Source: Streptomyces fulvoviolaceus
GTDB lineage: Bacteria > Actinomycetota > Actinomycetes > Streptomycetales > Streptomycetaceae
DNA: 64,000 bases
Reading direction: 5' to 3'
NCBI RefSeq assembly: GCF_000718165.1
Contig: NZ_JOEY01000033.1
Coordinates: 62,001 to 126,000 of the forward strand
Of the stretch, positions 45,094 to 52,938 are shown piece after piece. The notes beneath the pieces were generated by a model, which saw only the letters and a program-made list of their open reading frames with translations, did no database searches and was not told the origin of the DNA. The position numbers and the translations under genes are program-made. The number at the start of each line of letters is the position of its first letter. Within the stretch, counting starts at the first letter, position 1.

Positions 45094-45636
45094 AGCATGC
45101 AGCACGGCGAGGGTGTCCTGCCAGGCGAGTTGGCTGAGGAGCGGACGGAACCGGGTGAGCAGGGCGAGGAGTTGGGGGCCCCGCTGGTCCCGGAAAGCAC
45201 GGTCACGGCGGGCGAGGTCGAGTTCGTTGGCGGCGGTCAGTTCCGCGAAGTACCGGCGCAGGAGGAGGTCCGGTTCCGGGACGTACGTCCGGCCGGTGAA
45301 ACGGTCGCGGAAGACGGGGGCGGGGGCCGCGAGGGACGCGTACGTGGCCTTGCGGTCGCAGCTCGCGTAGAAGTGCACGATCGCCTCGGCGTCCGGGCCG
45401 ATCACGGCGGCCAGCTCCGGGCGGCGGTCGAGCGCGAGCAGGGCGGTGGGGAAGCCGTCGGTGCCGTAGAAGGCGTGGCAGAGGCCGGCGAGTTGGAGGG
45501 TGGGGCGGGCGCCCCACATCGCGAGCTGGATGCGGACGCGTTCGAGGTGGGCGAGGAGGGTGCCGCCGGGGTGGGGGATGCGGTCGGCGCCCAACTGCCG
45601 TAGGAAGGCTCGCGCTTCATCGGTCGATGTGGACAC
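45088..45636 (-). CDS. DUF6817-like protein with HD-type histidine motif
   Basis: 182-aa soluble protein. TLLAHLERVRIQLAMWG followed by LQLAGLCHAFYGTDGFP gives a His then His pattern resembling metal-dependent HD-fold proteins. Actinobacterial proteins of this kind are called DUF6817; the function is unknown. The start at GTG 45636 is preceded by GAAGGGA, while the frame is open to 45780 over the LysR promoter. The final codons and stop fall in the right-end hairpin of the tnpB element, so the original C-terminus may have been altered. Confidence 0.65.
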   Translation of the reverse strand: MSTSTDEARAFLRQLGADRIPHPGGTLLAHLERVRIQLAMWGARPTLQLAGLCHAFYGTDGFPTALLALDRRPELAAVIGPDAEAIVHFYASCDRKATYASLAAPAPVFRDRFTGRTYVPEPDLLLRRYFAELTAANELDLARRDRAFRDQRGPQLLALLTRFRPLLSQLAWQDTLAVLHAS

Positions 45637-45751
45637 GGGCGCTGGTCCCTTCGGCGTCTCGGGTCGTTGGGTCGGCACCCGCTCCTCCCGGGTGGGAGCG
45701 GGTTGCCGCCCGGGCCCTGGGGAGATCGTCGTACAGCTGTCCGAGGCAGTC

Positions 45752-45794
45752 AATCCTTGGATTTTGTGCGGTGTACCCAAGTGTTAGCTTGGGT
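45752..45794. promoter_or_regulatory. Paired palindromes before the LysR gene
   Basis: AATCC-TT-GGATT (45752-45763) and ACCCAAG-N6-CTTGGGT (45775-45794) lie directly upstream of the LysR start, between two divergent genes. LysR proteins usually bind palindromes in such intervals and repress themselves. The second is only 3 bp from the GTG, so the message may be leaderless or near so. Confidence 0.5.
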
Positions 45795-45797
45795 GTC

Positions 45798-46703
45798 GTG
45801 ACCCTTGATGACCTGCGGGTGTTCGTGGCGGTGTGCCGGGCGGGAAGCCTCAGCGCGGTGGCCCGCGACCTCGCGTGTACGCAGTCCGCGGTGAGCCAGC
45901 ACGTGAAGCGGCTGGAACGGGAGACCGGGGTCAGCCTGCTGGAGCGGCAGCCGCGGGGTGTCGTACCGACGCAGGCGGGGCGGGTGTTGGAGGCGGCCGC
46001 GGCGGAGGGGATCGCGGGCCTGGACCTGGCCCTGCGCCGCCTGCGCGAACTGGTCGACGGCGAGAGCGGCTCGGTGCGGGTGGCGACGGGCGCGACGACC
46101 GTACGGCACTTCATGTCGGACGCCGTCGTCGCCTTCCGGCAGCAACACCCGCGCGTGAGCCTGGAGTTCCGCACGGAGAGCTCCAGCCGTGGCTGCTTCG
46201 ACGCGCTGGCCGACAGCGAACTGGACCTGGCCTGGATCACCCTCGGGGCGCCGGTGCGGGGTATCGAGCAGCGGCCGGTGGTCGACCTGCCGTGGGTGCT
46301 GGCGGTACGGGCCGACGACCCGCTCGCGTCCCGCCCGTCCGTGGATGCCGCCGAGCTGCAGGACGTACGGCTGATCCGGTTGCCGCCGAACTCGACCTCG
46401 GCGGCCCATCTGGACGAGGCCTGCGCCGAGTTGGGGGTCCGCTTCACCTTCGACACGAGCGTCGCCGACTGGGACACGGCGCTGCTGCTGGCCGAGCTGG
46501 GGTTGGGGCGGGCGGTGGTGCCTGACTTGCCGGGACTTCCCGTGGCGGGCGACCGGGGTGACCTGCGGCTGGTTCCGCTGCCCGCGCTACGGCCGTTGTC
46601 CGTGGGGTGGGCCGTGCGGCGATGGGATGCTCTGTCGCCGCTCGCCCGGGCGTTCGCGGACATGGTGACGGAGAAGTGCCGTCGAACGCCCGGGCTGCAG
46701 TGA
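45798..46703 (+). CDS. LysR family transcriptional regulator
   Basis: 301-aa LTTR. The N-terminal winged HTH reads LRVFVAVCRAGSLSAVARDL, then CTQSAVSQHVKRLERETGV. The C-terminal effector domain is the periplasmic-binding-like fold (VRVATGATTVRHFMSDAVV, LDLAWITLG, GLGRAVVPDLPGL). GTG 45798 is the domain start. Divergent from the DUF6817-like gene, which may be a target; PhzF downstream on the same strand is another candidate. Effector unknown. Confidence 0.88.
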   Translation: MTLDDLRVFVAVCRAGSLSAVARDLACTQSAVSQHVKRLERETGVSLLERQPRGVVPTQAGRVLEAAAAEGIAGLDLALRRLRELVDGESGSVRVATGATTVRHFMSDAVVAFRQQHPRVSLEFRTESSSRGCFDALADSELDLAWITLGAPVRGIEQRPVVDLPWVLAVRADDPLASRPSVDAAELQDVRLIRLPPNSTSAAHLDEACAELGVRFTFDTSVADWDTALLLAELGLGRAVVPDLPGLPVAGDRGDLRLVPLPALRPLSVGWAVRRWDALSPLARAFADMVTEKCRRTPGLQ

Positions 46704-46778
46704 TGCGGGTGGGCTACCCGTGAACCCACTCCACCCGCGTCCGGGAACGCCGCGGCCCCACCTCGCGTTGCCACGAGC

Positions 46779-47654
46779 ATGACGACGAATGCGCCGCGGC
46801 CCGAGGTCCTGCGATACACCGCTTTCTCCAGCGACCCCGATGGCGGAAACCCCGCCGGTGTCGTTCTGGACGCCACCGCCCTGGACGACAGCGACATGCT
46901 GGCCATCGCCGCCGACCTCGGATACTCGGAATCCGCGTTCCTGACCGCGCCCCCGGAGGGCCTCGGCGGCCAGGAGGGGCGGGCGTACAGCATCCGTTAC
47001 TTCAGCCCCAAGGCCGAGGTGCCGTTCTGCGGGCATGCCACCGTCGCGACCGCCGTCGCGCTCGCCGAGCGGACAGGCCCCGGGGAGCTGGTGTTCGCGA
47101 CGCGCGCCGGCACCGTGCCGGTGGAGGTGGCCGAGGAGGGCGGGACGCTCCGGGCCACGCTCACCAGTGTCGAGCCGCACGTCGAGGAGATCGCCGACGC
47201 CGACCTCGCGGAGGCGCTCGCCGCGCTCGGCTGGCCGGCCGCCGACCTCGACCCGGCCTTCCCGCCCCGGATCGCCTTCGCCGGCGCCCGCCATCTCGTT
47301 CTCGCGGCGGCGACGCGCGCCCGCCTCGCGGATCTCGCGTACGACTTCGCGCGCCTCGAAGCCCTGATGCACCGCTTGGACCTGACCACGGTCCAGCTGG
47401 TGTGGCGGGAGTCGGCCGCCGTCTTCCATGTCCGTGACCCGTTCCCCGTCGGCGGCGTCGTCGAGGACCCGGCGACCGGCGCCGCAGCCGCCGCGTTCGG
47501 TGCTTACGCCCGCGATCTCGGCCTGGTCCCCGAGGACGCCGTCCTCACCCTGCACCAGGGCCAGGACCTGGGCCGCCCCGGCGAGCTCACGGTGACGCTG
47601 CGCGCGGGTGACCCGCGCGTCCGTGTCGGCGGCGCGGGAGCTCGCATCAGCTGA
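46779..47654 (+). CDS. PhzF family isomerase-like protein
   Basis: 291-aa member of the diaminopimelate-epimerase-fold PhzF family. Family marks: NPAGVVLDA near residue 24, GYSESAFLT with the catalytic-type Glu, RYFSPKAEVPFCGHATVATA, and the C-terminal EDPATGAAAAAFGAY. PhzF itself isomerises DHHA in phenazine synthesis, but no phenazine genes are present, so the substrate is unknown. The stop overlaps the 3' end of the ATP-binding pseudogene on the minus strand. Confidence 0.85.
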   Translation: MTTNAPRPEVLRYTAFSSDPDGGNPAGVVLDATALDDSDMLAIAADLGYSESAFLTAPPEGLGGQEGRAYSIRYFSPKAEVPFCGHATVATAVALAERTGPGELVFATRAGTVPVEVAEEGGTLRATLTSVEPHVEEIADADLAEALAALGWPAADLDPAFPPRIAFAGARHLVLAAATRARLADLAYDFARLEALMHRLDLTTVQLVWRESAAVFHVRDPFPVGGVVEDPATGAAAAAFGAYARDLGLVPEDAVLTLHQGQDLGRPGELTVTLRAGDPRVRVGGAGARIS

Positions 47655-48010
47655 GGCCGATCTCGGCCCACACCGTCTTGCCGACGGCTCGCTCCGAGAC
47701 TCCCCAGGTACGGGCGAGCAGCGTCACGAGGATCAGACCCCGACCGCCCTCGGCTGTCCGGCTCGTTGACGAAACGGAGTTGGCGGTCCGCGCGGGGATC
47801 ACTGACCTCGATACGCAGCGTGTCCTCCGGGAGGAGCAGGAGGCGCAGCTCGACGAGGTGCTGTGCGGTGTCGTTCGCTTCGGTGTCGTGCGGGTGGCCC
47901 CAGACGGTGAGCTGGTGCGCGGTGAGTCTGCGGGCCAGGCGCGCGCCGCGTGGGGCGGCGCTCAGACGCTGGGTCAGTTCGTCGGTGGGGGTGGAGATTT
48001 CGGCGTTCAC
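47647..48010 (-). pseudogene. ATP-binding (HATPase) regulator, copy 1, frameshifted
   Basis: From GTG 48010 the minus strand reads NAEISTPTDELTQRLSAAPR and continues to LLLLPEDTLRIEVSDPRADR. The ATP-binding N box expected between TEANDTAQ and ELRLLLL is missing. One extra base near 47752 then throws the reading off; in the other frame the normal end (GLILVTLLARTWG...GKTVWAEI) resumes. Intact relatives are GHKL ATPases that sit opposite XRE/DUF397 genes in Streptomyces. Copy 2 at 52.6 kb is nearly identical but is broken differently. Confidence 0.85.
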
Positions 48011-48022
48011 GTGACTGAGCGT
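47657..48022. repeat. Direct repeat, copy 1 of an ATP-binding gene block
   Basis: About 365 bp that match 52604-52951 in the same orientation with few mismatches, apart from a 1-bp and a 17-bp length difference. The 20-bp run GGTGTACGGGTTGTCGGGCG recurs afterwards at 48061-48080 and 53002-53021. The two copies lie 4.95 kb apart and bracket the FG-GAP, EACC1 and caspase genes. Confidence 0.85.
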
Positions 48023-48092
48023 TCGGCGACGCTGGGTAGCTGTACGGGTGCGGTGGGTTCGGTGTACGGGTTGTCGGGCGGGAGCGTGCGCG

Positions 48093-48275
48093 ATGGGTGA
48101 GGGCGATGTCATGGCCCCGCCGGGGGGCGTCCGCAACCTCACCGACAAGCTCGCGAACGCCCGGGTGACCCACTGGGACCTGTCCCTCGGCGGCGCCACC
48201 CGGAACCCGCACTACGCCTGGGTCCGGGAGAACACCTCGCTCGTCGCGCGGGTGAGGGCGTTCCTCGCCGAGTGA
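48093..48275 (+). pseudogene. C-terminal fragment of an alpha/beta hydrolase joined to a foreign start
   Basis: The 60-codon frame ends NLTDKLANARVTHWDL, then GGATRNPHYAWVREN and a TGA at 48275. It matches the last 60 residues of the hydrolase at 54967-55806 (NLTAKLTNARVTHWDL, RNPHYGWVREN). The catalytic Ser part is absent. Upstream the DNA resembles the leader of the XRE gene at 53 kb, so a deletion joined that gene's start region to the hydrolase end. An expressed 60-aa peptide is possible but unlikely to be an enzyme. Confidence 0.75.
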
Positions 48276-48285
48276 GGGCGCGTGT

Positions 48286-49671
48286 CTACTGCGGCAACTC
48301 CGCGATCACGTTGAGGTCCTGGGCCCCCGCCGTCCCGATGCCGGACTTCGTCCCGGGAAGCAACAGGCTCGGGCTGTAGGAGTTGCCCGACACCAGCAGG
48401 TCCTTGTCGCCGTCGCGGTCGATGTCGCGCAGGCGGACGAAGAGGCCGAAAATCTCGCCCTCGGTGGGGTCGCCGGGCACGCCCGCCGTCGCGCGGCTGA
48501 ACCACTGGGAGTTCGTGCCGGTGAGGCCGGACCTGCCGCCGCGCAGGACGTGGACACCGCCCGCGTACTTCACGGACCCGACCTGCTCCTCGCGCACGCC
48601 GACCGCGAGGTCCGGGTAGCCGTCGCCGTTGGTGTCGCCGGCGGAGAGGTCGGAACCGAAGGTGTCGTTCTTCGTGGCGGCCGTGGCCACGCCCGAAGTC
48701 GCCTGGGAGAGACGGTACTTCGTGGTCGGCCCGGTGCTGCCGCCGCGCCAGACGACCACGGAACCGGCGCCGCTGCGGTACGCGGTGTCGCTGACCGCGA
48801 GGTCGCCGTAACCGTCCTTGTCGAAGTCGGCGACGACGCCGGTCGGGTCGTAGGCGGGGGTCGAGCTGTTGAGGACCGTGGCCTTGCCGGACTTGACGGT
48901 GGAGCCGCCGCGCAGGAACCAGGCGTCCTGGGTCTGCTTGTCGTTGTGGACGCCCGCGCCTAGGACGTAGAGGTCGGTCGCCTTGTCGTTGGTGACCTTG
49001 CCGGCGACCAGGCCGGTGAATTCGATGACGTAGCTGCTGGTGATGCTCGGGCTGTGCTTGGTGACCTGGCCCGTCGTACCGGACTTGGCGAAGCCGCCAC
49101 GGTAGATGTAGACGGTGTCGGCGCCGGTGGCGACGGCCAGGTCGGCCTTGCCGTCGCCGTTGAAGTCGCCGGTCTCGATCTCGTTGCCGAAGCCCTGGTG
49201 GGAGCTGGCGGTGACCTTGAGGCGGACGGCGTCGGTGCCGGAGAGGCCGGTCTTCGAGCCCCACAGGATGGTGACCGCGCCCGAACCGGGCTTGGTGCCG
49301 ACCTTCTCGCTGCGGTCGGCGACAGCGAGGTCGGCGTATCCGTCGCGGTTGAGGTCGGCGGCGGCGAGGTCCCCGCCGAACCCGTCGGCGTAGCCGCCCG
49401 CGTCACCGGCGGTTCCCGGGATACCCGCGGTGGACTGCGTGAAGGTCTTGGTGGTGGTACCGGGACCGGTGGCCGTCCCGTACGTCACGACGACTCCGTC
49501 GCTGAAGTTGTAGGTGGCGAAGTCGCGGTAGCCGTCGCCGTTGAAGTCGTCGGCGAACTTCGCCGGGGTGGCCGCACTCGCGGCACTCACCGAGAGGGTG
49601 AGCAGTCCGCCGGTCAGGGACACGGCCGTGGCCGTGGCGAGCGCCAGGCGGAAGGTACTGCGCGTGAACAT
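48286..49671 (-). CDS. Secreted FG-GAP (integrin-alpha-like) beta-propeller protein
   Basis: 461-aa exported protein; the signal peptide ends near SAASAATPA. The mature chain is built from FG-GAP repeats with calcium-type D-x-D-x-D-G-x-x-D loops: DFNGDGYRDFA, DLNRDGYADLAVAD, DFNGDGKADLAV, DFDKDGYGDLAVSD, DTNGDGYPDLAVG and DIDRDGDKDLLVSG. About six to seven blades make a full propeller. ATG 49671 follows CAGGAGA. It is divergent from the EACC1/caspase pair and lies between the direct repeats. It has no catalytic domain; adhesion or ligand binding is likely. Confidence 0.88.
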   Translation of the reverse strand: MFTRSTFRLALATATAVSLTGGLLTLSVSAASAATPAKFADDFNGDGYRDFATYNFSDGVVVTYGTATGPGTTTKTFTQSTAGIPGTAGDAGGYADGFGGDLAAADLNRDGYADLAVADRSEKVGTKPGSGAVTILWGSKTGLSGTDAVRLKVTASSHQGFGNEIETGDFNGDGKADLAVATGADTVYIYRGGFAKSGTTGQVTKHSPSITSSYVIEFTGLVAGKVTNDKATDLYVLGAGVHNDKQTQDAWFLRGGSTVKSGKATVLNSSTPAYDPTGVVADFDKDGYGDLAVSDTAYRSGAGSVVVWRGGSTGPTTKYRLSQATSGVATAATKNDTFGSDLSAGDTNGDGYPDLAVGVREEQVGSVKYAGGVHVLRGGRSGLTGTNSQWFSRATAGVPGDPTEGEIFGLFVRLRDIDRDGDKDLLVSGNSYSPSLLLPGTKSGIGTAGAQDLNVIAELPQ

Positions 49672-49736
49672 GGGTCTCCTGCGGTGATCTGGGTCTGGCG
49701 GGAAGGAGACTCACCGCGCCGGGTAATGGTTGTACC

Positions 49737-49761
49737 AAGGAGAAACTGGGCGTTTCTCCTT
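49737..49761. promoter_or_regulatory. Perfect 10-bp inverted repeat between FG-GAP and EACC1 genes
   Basis: AAGGAGAAAC-TGGGC-GTTTCTCCTT sits in the 186-bp divergent spacer. By position it may be an operator shared by the FG-GAP gene and the EACC1/caspase operon, or a leader hairpin of one of them. Confidence 0.5.
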
Positions 49762-49857
49762 CGAGGGCCGGTACTCGTAATTCACCACCGCTCGTGGCCG
49801 ATCGGCGCCACACTGTGCACCACAGGCTTTAGGGGACGAATCGCCATCGGGGGACAC

Positions 49858-50247
49858 ATGGCCGACGATTCCGTGGATGTGGCGTTGGTCGTGACGCCCG
49901 ATCCGGAGCTCGATCCGGAGGCGGGCGAGCGGGTGGTACGACGGCTGCGAGCCGAAGTCGCCGCTCTGGACGTCGAATCGGTACGTTTCGGGGCCGGAGT
50001 CCCGGCTCCGCCCGGCACGAAGGGCACCGACCCGGTCACCCTCGGCGCCGTCATCGTGGCGCTGAGCGCCTCCGGCGGGGTGTTCGCCGCGCTCATCGAC
50101 ACGGTGCGCGACTGGCTGGGCAGGAGCTCCGCACGGCATCGGGTGTCGGTGACCATCGACGGCGACACGATCGAACTGGACCGGGCGTCGGACGCCGAGC
50201 GCGAGGCCCTGATCGACGCGTACGTCCGTCGGCACACGGGCGGTTGA
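49858..50247 (+). CDS. EACC1 family effector-associated protein
   Basis: 129-aa protein matching the effector-associated constant component 1 (EACC1) family, defined by gene neighbourhood analysis of bacterial NTP-dependent conflict systems. It shows the typical pattern: an N-terminal strand/helix, PGTKGTDPVTLGAVIVALSASGGVFAALIDTVRDWL with a hydrophobic helix, and a C-terminal VSVTIDGDTIELDRASDAER. ATG 49858 follows GGGGGACAC. The caspase gene starts 2 bp after its stop. EACC1 proteins are thought to regulate or scaffold the adjacent effector; no enzymatic residues are visible. Confidence 0.85.
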   Translation: MADDSVDVALVVTPDPELDPEAGERVVRRLRAEVAALDVESVRFGAGVPAPPGTKGTDPVTLGAVIVALSASGGVFAALIDTVRDWLGRSSARHRVSVTIDGDTIELDRASDAEREALIDAYVRRHTGG

Positions 50248-50249
50248 GA

Positions 50250-52601
50250 ATGGGACGCCGTATCGCGCTGCTGATCGCCACGTACGAGTACCAGGACCCC
50301 GGACTTCGGCAACTGACCTCTCCGGCCCACGACGCCGAGGCGCTCGCCGAGGTGCTCCGGGACCCCGCCGTCGCCGGGTTCGAGGTGACGACCCTCCTCA
50401 ACCAGCCGCACCACGTCGTCGGCGAGGCCATCGGTGACTTCTACCGCGACCGCCGCGGCGACGATCTCGCCCTCCTGTACTTCACGGGCCACGGCCTCAA
50501 GGACGAGGAGGGTCGGCTCCATCTGGCGATGTCCAACTCCCGGCGCGACAGCCTGCTGTTCACCGCGCTGTCCGCCGAACAGATCGACCGGGCGATCGAG
50601 GGCTGCGTCTCCCGGCAGAAGGTGCTGATCCTCGACTGCTGCTACAGCGGGGCGTTCGGGGTCCGGGGCACCAAGGGAGACACCTCGGTCCAGGCGCTGG
50701 AGCGCTTCCAGGGCCGCGGCCGTACGGTGCTGACCGCCTCGGACGCGACGCAGTACTCGTTCGAGGGCGACCAGGCACACGGTCACGCGGCACAGTCGGT
50801 GTTCACCCGCTACCTCGTCGAGGGCCTGCGCGACGGCAGCGCGGATCTCGACGGCGACGGGGACATCACCCTCGACGAGCTCTACAGCTACGTCCACGAC
50901 CGGGTCGTCGAGGAGATGCCGCAGCAGCGGCCCAAGAGGCAGGACAACGTCGAGGGCCGCACGGTCATCGCCACCAACATCAACTGGACGCTTCCCGGCT
51001 ACCTGCGCAACGCCGTCGGCAGTCCGCTGGCCAACGACCGGCTCGGTGCGCTCGACGGGCTCGCCCACCTGCACCGCATCGGCAACGAACGGGTGCGCGC
51101 GACCGTCGTGGAGGAGCTGCGCCGCCTCACCGACGACGACAGCAGGACGGTGTCGGGGGCGGCGGGTGAGCGGCTGCGGGGGCTTGTCGTACGGCCGGAC
51201 GCGGACGCCGACGCGGGGGAACAGGAGCAGGCGTCACCGCCCTCGCAGACCGCGCCGACGCCGGCCGCACCACCTCCAACTCCGGCACCGGCAGCCGCGC
51301 CGCCGCAGCCTCGACGCCGGCCCCAGCCCTCGCCCGCGCAACCGGCACGAACACGCGCGCAGACCACCCCGTCGCCGTCCGCGCCGCCACCGAGCCCGGA
51401 CCGGCCGACCCCACCCCCACCGAAATCGGCGCCCGCGAGGTCACTCGCCCTCCCCCGCAGCCACCGGGCCAGGCTCGTCATCGCCGGTGTCACCGCCCTG
51501 GCAGTGGCGGTCACCGTCATCTCGGTGATCCTCGCCAACAGCGGAGGAAGCTCCGACACGAGCAGCTCCGATCAGCCGGCTGAGAACAGCGCGATCACGC
51601 CCGACAAGACCCTCAACCGTGCCGGTACGCAAGTCGAGTTCAGCTCCGACGGCAAGACGCTGGCCACGGACGACGGGCATGCCGTAGGGCTGTGGAGCGG
51701 GGGCACAAGGCCCGCCGCCACGCTCAGCAAACAGAGGCTCAGAGGGTTCAGCCCCGACGGGAAGATCGTCGCCACCCAGGGCGCTGGAGGGACGACGGAC
51801 GGTGTCGAGGTCCGCCTGCGGAACGTGGCCACGGGCAAGACCGTCACCATCCACGCGAGCGGGCGCAACGTGGTCACGGCGTTCAGCTCCGACGGCAAGA
51901 CACTCGCCACGGCGAGCACGGTCGTCGCCGAGGAGTCCGGCCGTGACGTGCCGGTGCAGGTCTGGAACGCCACCGACGGCACCCTCCGCGCCACCCTCAC
52001 CGGCCACACCAACGGCGTCGGGAGCATGGCGTTCACACCCGACGGGACCCTGGTCACCGCAAGCACGGACGGCACGGTTCGACTGTGGAACGTGACCACG
52101 AAGAAGACCACCAAGACCCTCGGAGGTGACAACAATGGCCTTGCCGTCTACGACATGACCCTGAGCGCCGACGGCAAGGTCATCGCCACCTGGGGTGGCA
52201 ATGACGCGATCCAGCTCTGGAACGGGGCGAACGGCAAACTGATCGCCATCCTCGCGGGCCACGACGGCGGCGTGTTCAGCGCTGACAGCGAAGTCTTCGC
52301 CTACGCGGACGACACGGGCGTGCAGCAGTGGAACATCAGCACGGGCAAGGCCGCCCTCACACTCAGTGGTGCTGGAGGTCCGATTGCGTTCGGCCCGAAG
52401 CGGAAGACGCTTGCGGCGAGCGCCCTCAGCTCCGCCCCGACCGTACAGCTGTGGGACGTGACCTCCGGCCGGGTCTATGCCAGCCTGCCGGGCGGGACCG
52501 ACGCCCTGACAGACCTCGCGTTCAGCGAAGACGGCGGAATCCTCGCCACGGCCGACAAGAAGGGCACGGTACGGCTGTGGCACGTCTCCCCTTACTCATA
52601 G
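50250..52601 (+). CDS. Membrane-anchored caspase (C14) with WD40 propeller
   Basis: 783-aa effector. Residues 3-245: caspase/metacaspase-like peptidase with catalytic His81 in YFTGHG and Cys131 in LDCCYSGAF; an EF-hand-like DLDGDGDITLDEL at about 199-211 may bind calcium. Residues 255-310: helical. Residues 329-397: Pro/Ala/Ser-rich linker. One TM helix at 409-429 (VIAGVTALAVAVTVISVIL) follows the basic SHRARL. Residues 460-783: seven or eight WD40 repeats (FSSDGKTLATA, VRLWNVTT, FSEDGGILATA). The positive-inside rule puts the protease in the cytoplasm and the propeller outside. An in-frame TTG at 50244 overlaps the EACC1 stop. Its 3' end overlaps ATP-binding pseudogene copy 2. Confidence 0.88.
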   Translation: MGRRIALLIATYEYQDPGLRQLTSPAHDAEALAEVLRDPAVAGFEVTTLLNQPHHVVGEAIGDFYRDRRGDDLALLYFTGHGLKDEEGRLHLAMSNSRRDSLLFTALSAEQIDRAIEGCVSRQKVLILDCCYSGAFGVRGTKGDTSVQALERFQGRGRTVLTASDATQYSFEGDQAHGHAAQSVFTRYLVEGLRDGSADLDGDGDITLDELYSYVHDRVVEEMPQQRPKRQDNVEGRTVIATNINWTLPGYLRNAVGSPLANDRLGALDGLAHLHRIGNERVRATVVEELRRLTDDDSRTVSGAAGERLRGLVVRPDADADAGEQEQASPPSQTAPTPAAPPPTPAPAAAPPQPRRRPQPSPAQPARTRAQTTPSPSAPPPSPDRPTPPPPKSAPARSLALPRSHRARLVIAGVTALAVAVTVISVILANSGGSSDTSSSDQPAENSAITPDKTLNRAGTQVEFSSDGKTLATDDGHAVGLWSGGTRPAATLSKQRLRGFSPDGKIVATQGAGGTTDGVEVRLRNVATGKTVTIHASGRNVVTAFSSDGKTLATASTVVAEESGRDVPVQVWNATDGTLRATLTGHTNGVGSMAFTPDGTLVTASTDGTVRLWNVTTKKTTKTLGGDNNGLAVYDMTLSADGKVIATWGGNDAIQLWNGANGKLIAILAGHDGGVFSADSEVFAYADDTGVQQWNISTGKAALTLSGAGGPIAFGPKRKTLAASALSSAPTVQLWDVTSGRVYASLPGGTDALTDLAFSEDGGILATADKKGTVRLWHVSPYS

Positions 52602-52938
52602 GGCGAGCTCGGCCCACACCGTCTTGCCGACGGCGCGCTCCGAGACTCCCCACGTACGGGCGAGCAGCGTCACGAGGATCAGGCCCCGGCCGCCCTCGCT
52701 GTCCGGCTCGTTGACGAAACGGAGTTGGCGGTCCGCGCGGGGATCACTGACCTCGATACGCAGCGTGTCCTCCGGGAGGAGCAGGAGGCGCAGCTCTGTC
52801 GTTCGCGTCGGTGCCGTGCGGGTGGCCCCAGACGGCGAGTTGTTGCGCGGCGAGTCTGCGGGCCAGGCGCGCGCCGCGTGGGGCGGCGCTCAGACGCTGG
52901 GTCAGTTCGTCGGTGGGGGTGGAGATTTCGGCGTTCAC
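52596..52938 (-). pseudogene. ATP-binding (HATPase) regulator, copy 2, frameshifted by a 17-bp deletion
   Basis: From GTG 52938 it begins like copy 1 (NAEISTPTDELTQRLSAAPR). Then 17 bases present in copy 1 are missing at 52796/52797 and the frame is lost (GTDANDRAAPPAPPGGHAAY, stop). Beyond the junction the original frame continues to the natural end, with the EGGRGLILVTLLARTWG region intact. The XRE gene diverges from it, the normal Streptomyces arrangement for this trio. It lacks the ATP-binding N box, like copy 1. Confidence 0.85.

Noticed and set aside
45775..45794. Palindrome before the LysR gene as an intrinsic terminator of the divergent unit
   Set aside because: It lies at the LysR start and upstream of the divergent gene, where a regulator site is more sensible; no T tract.
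46779..47654. PhzF as part of a phenazine cluster
   Set aside because: No other phenazine genes nearby; the family is broad.
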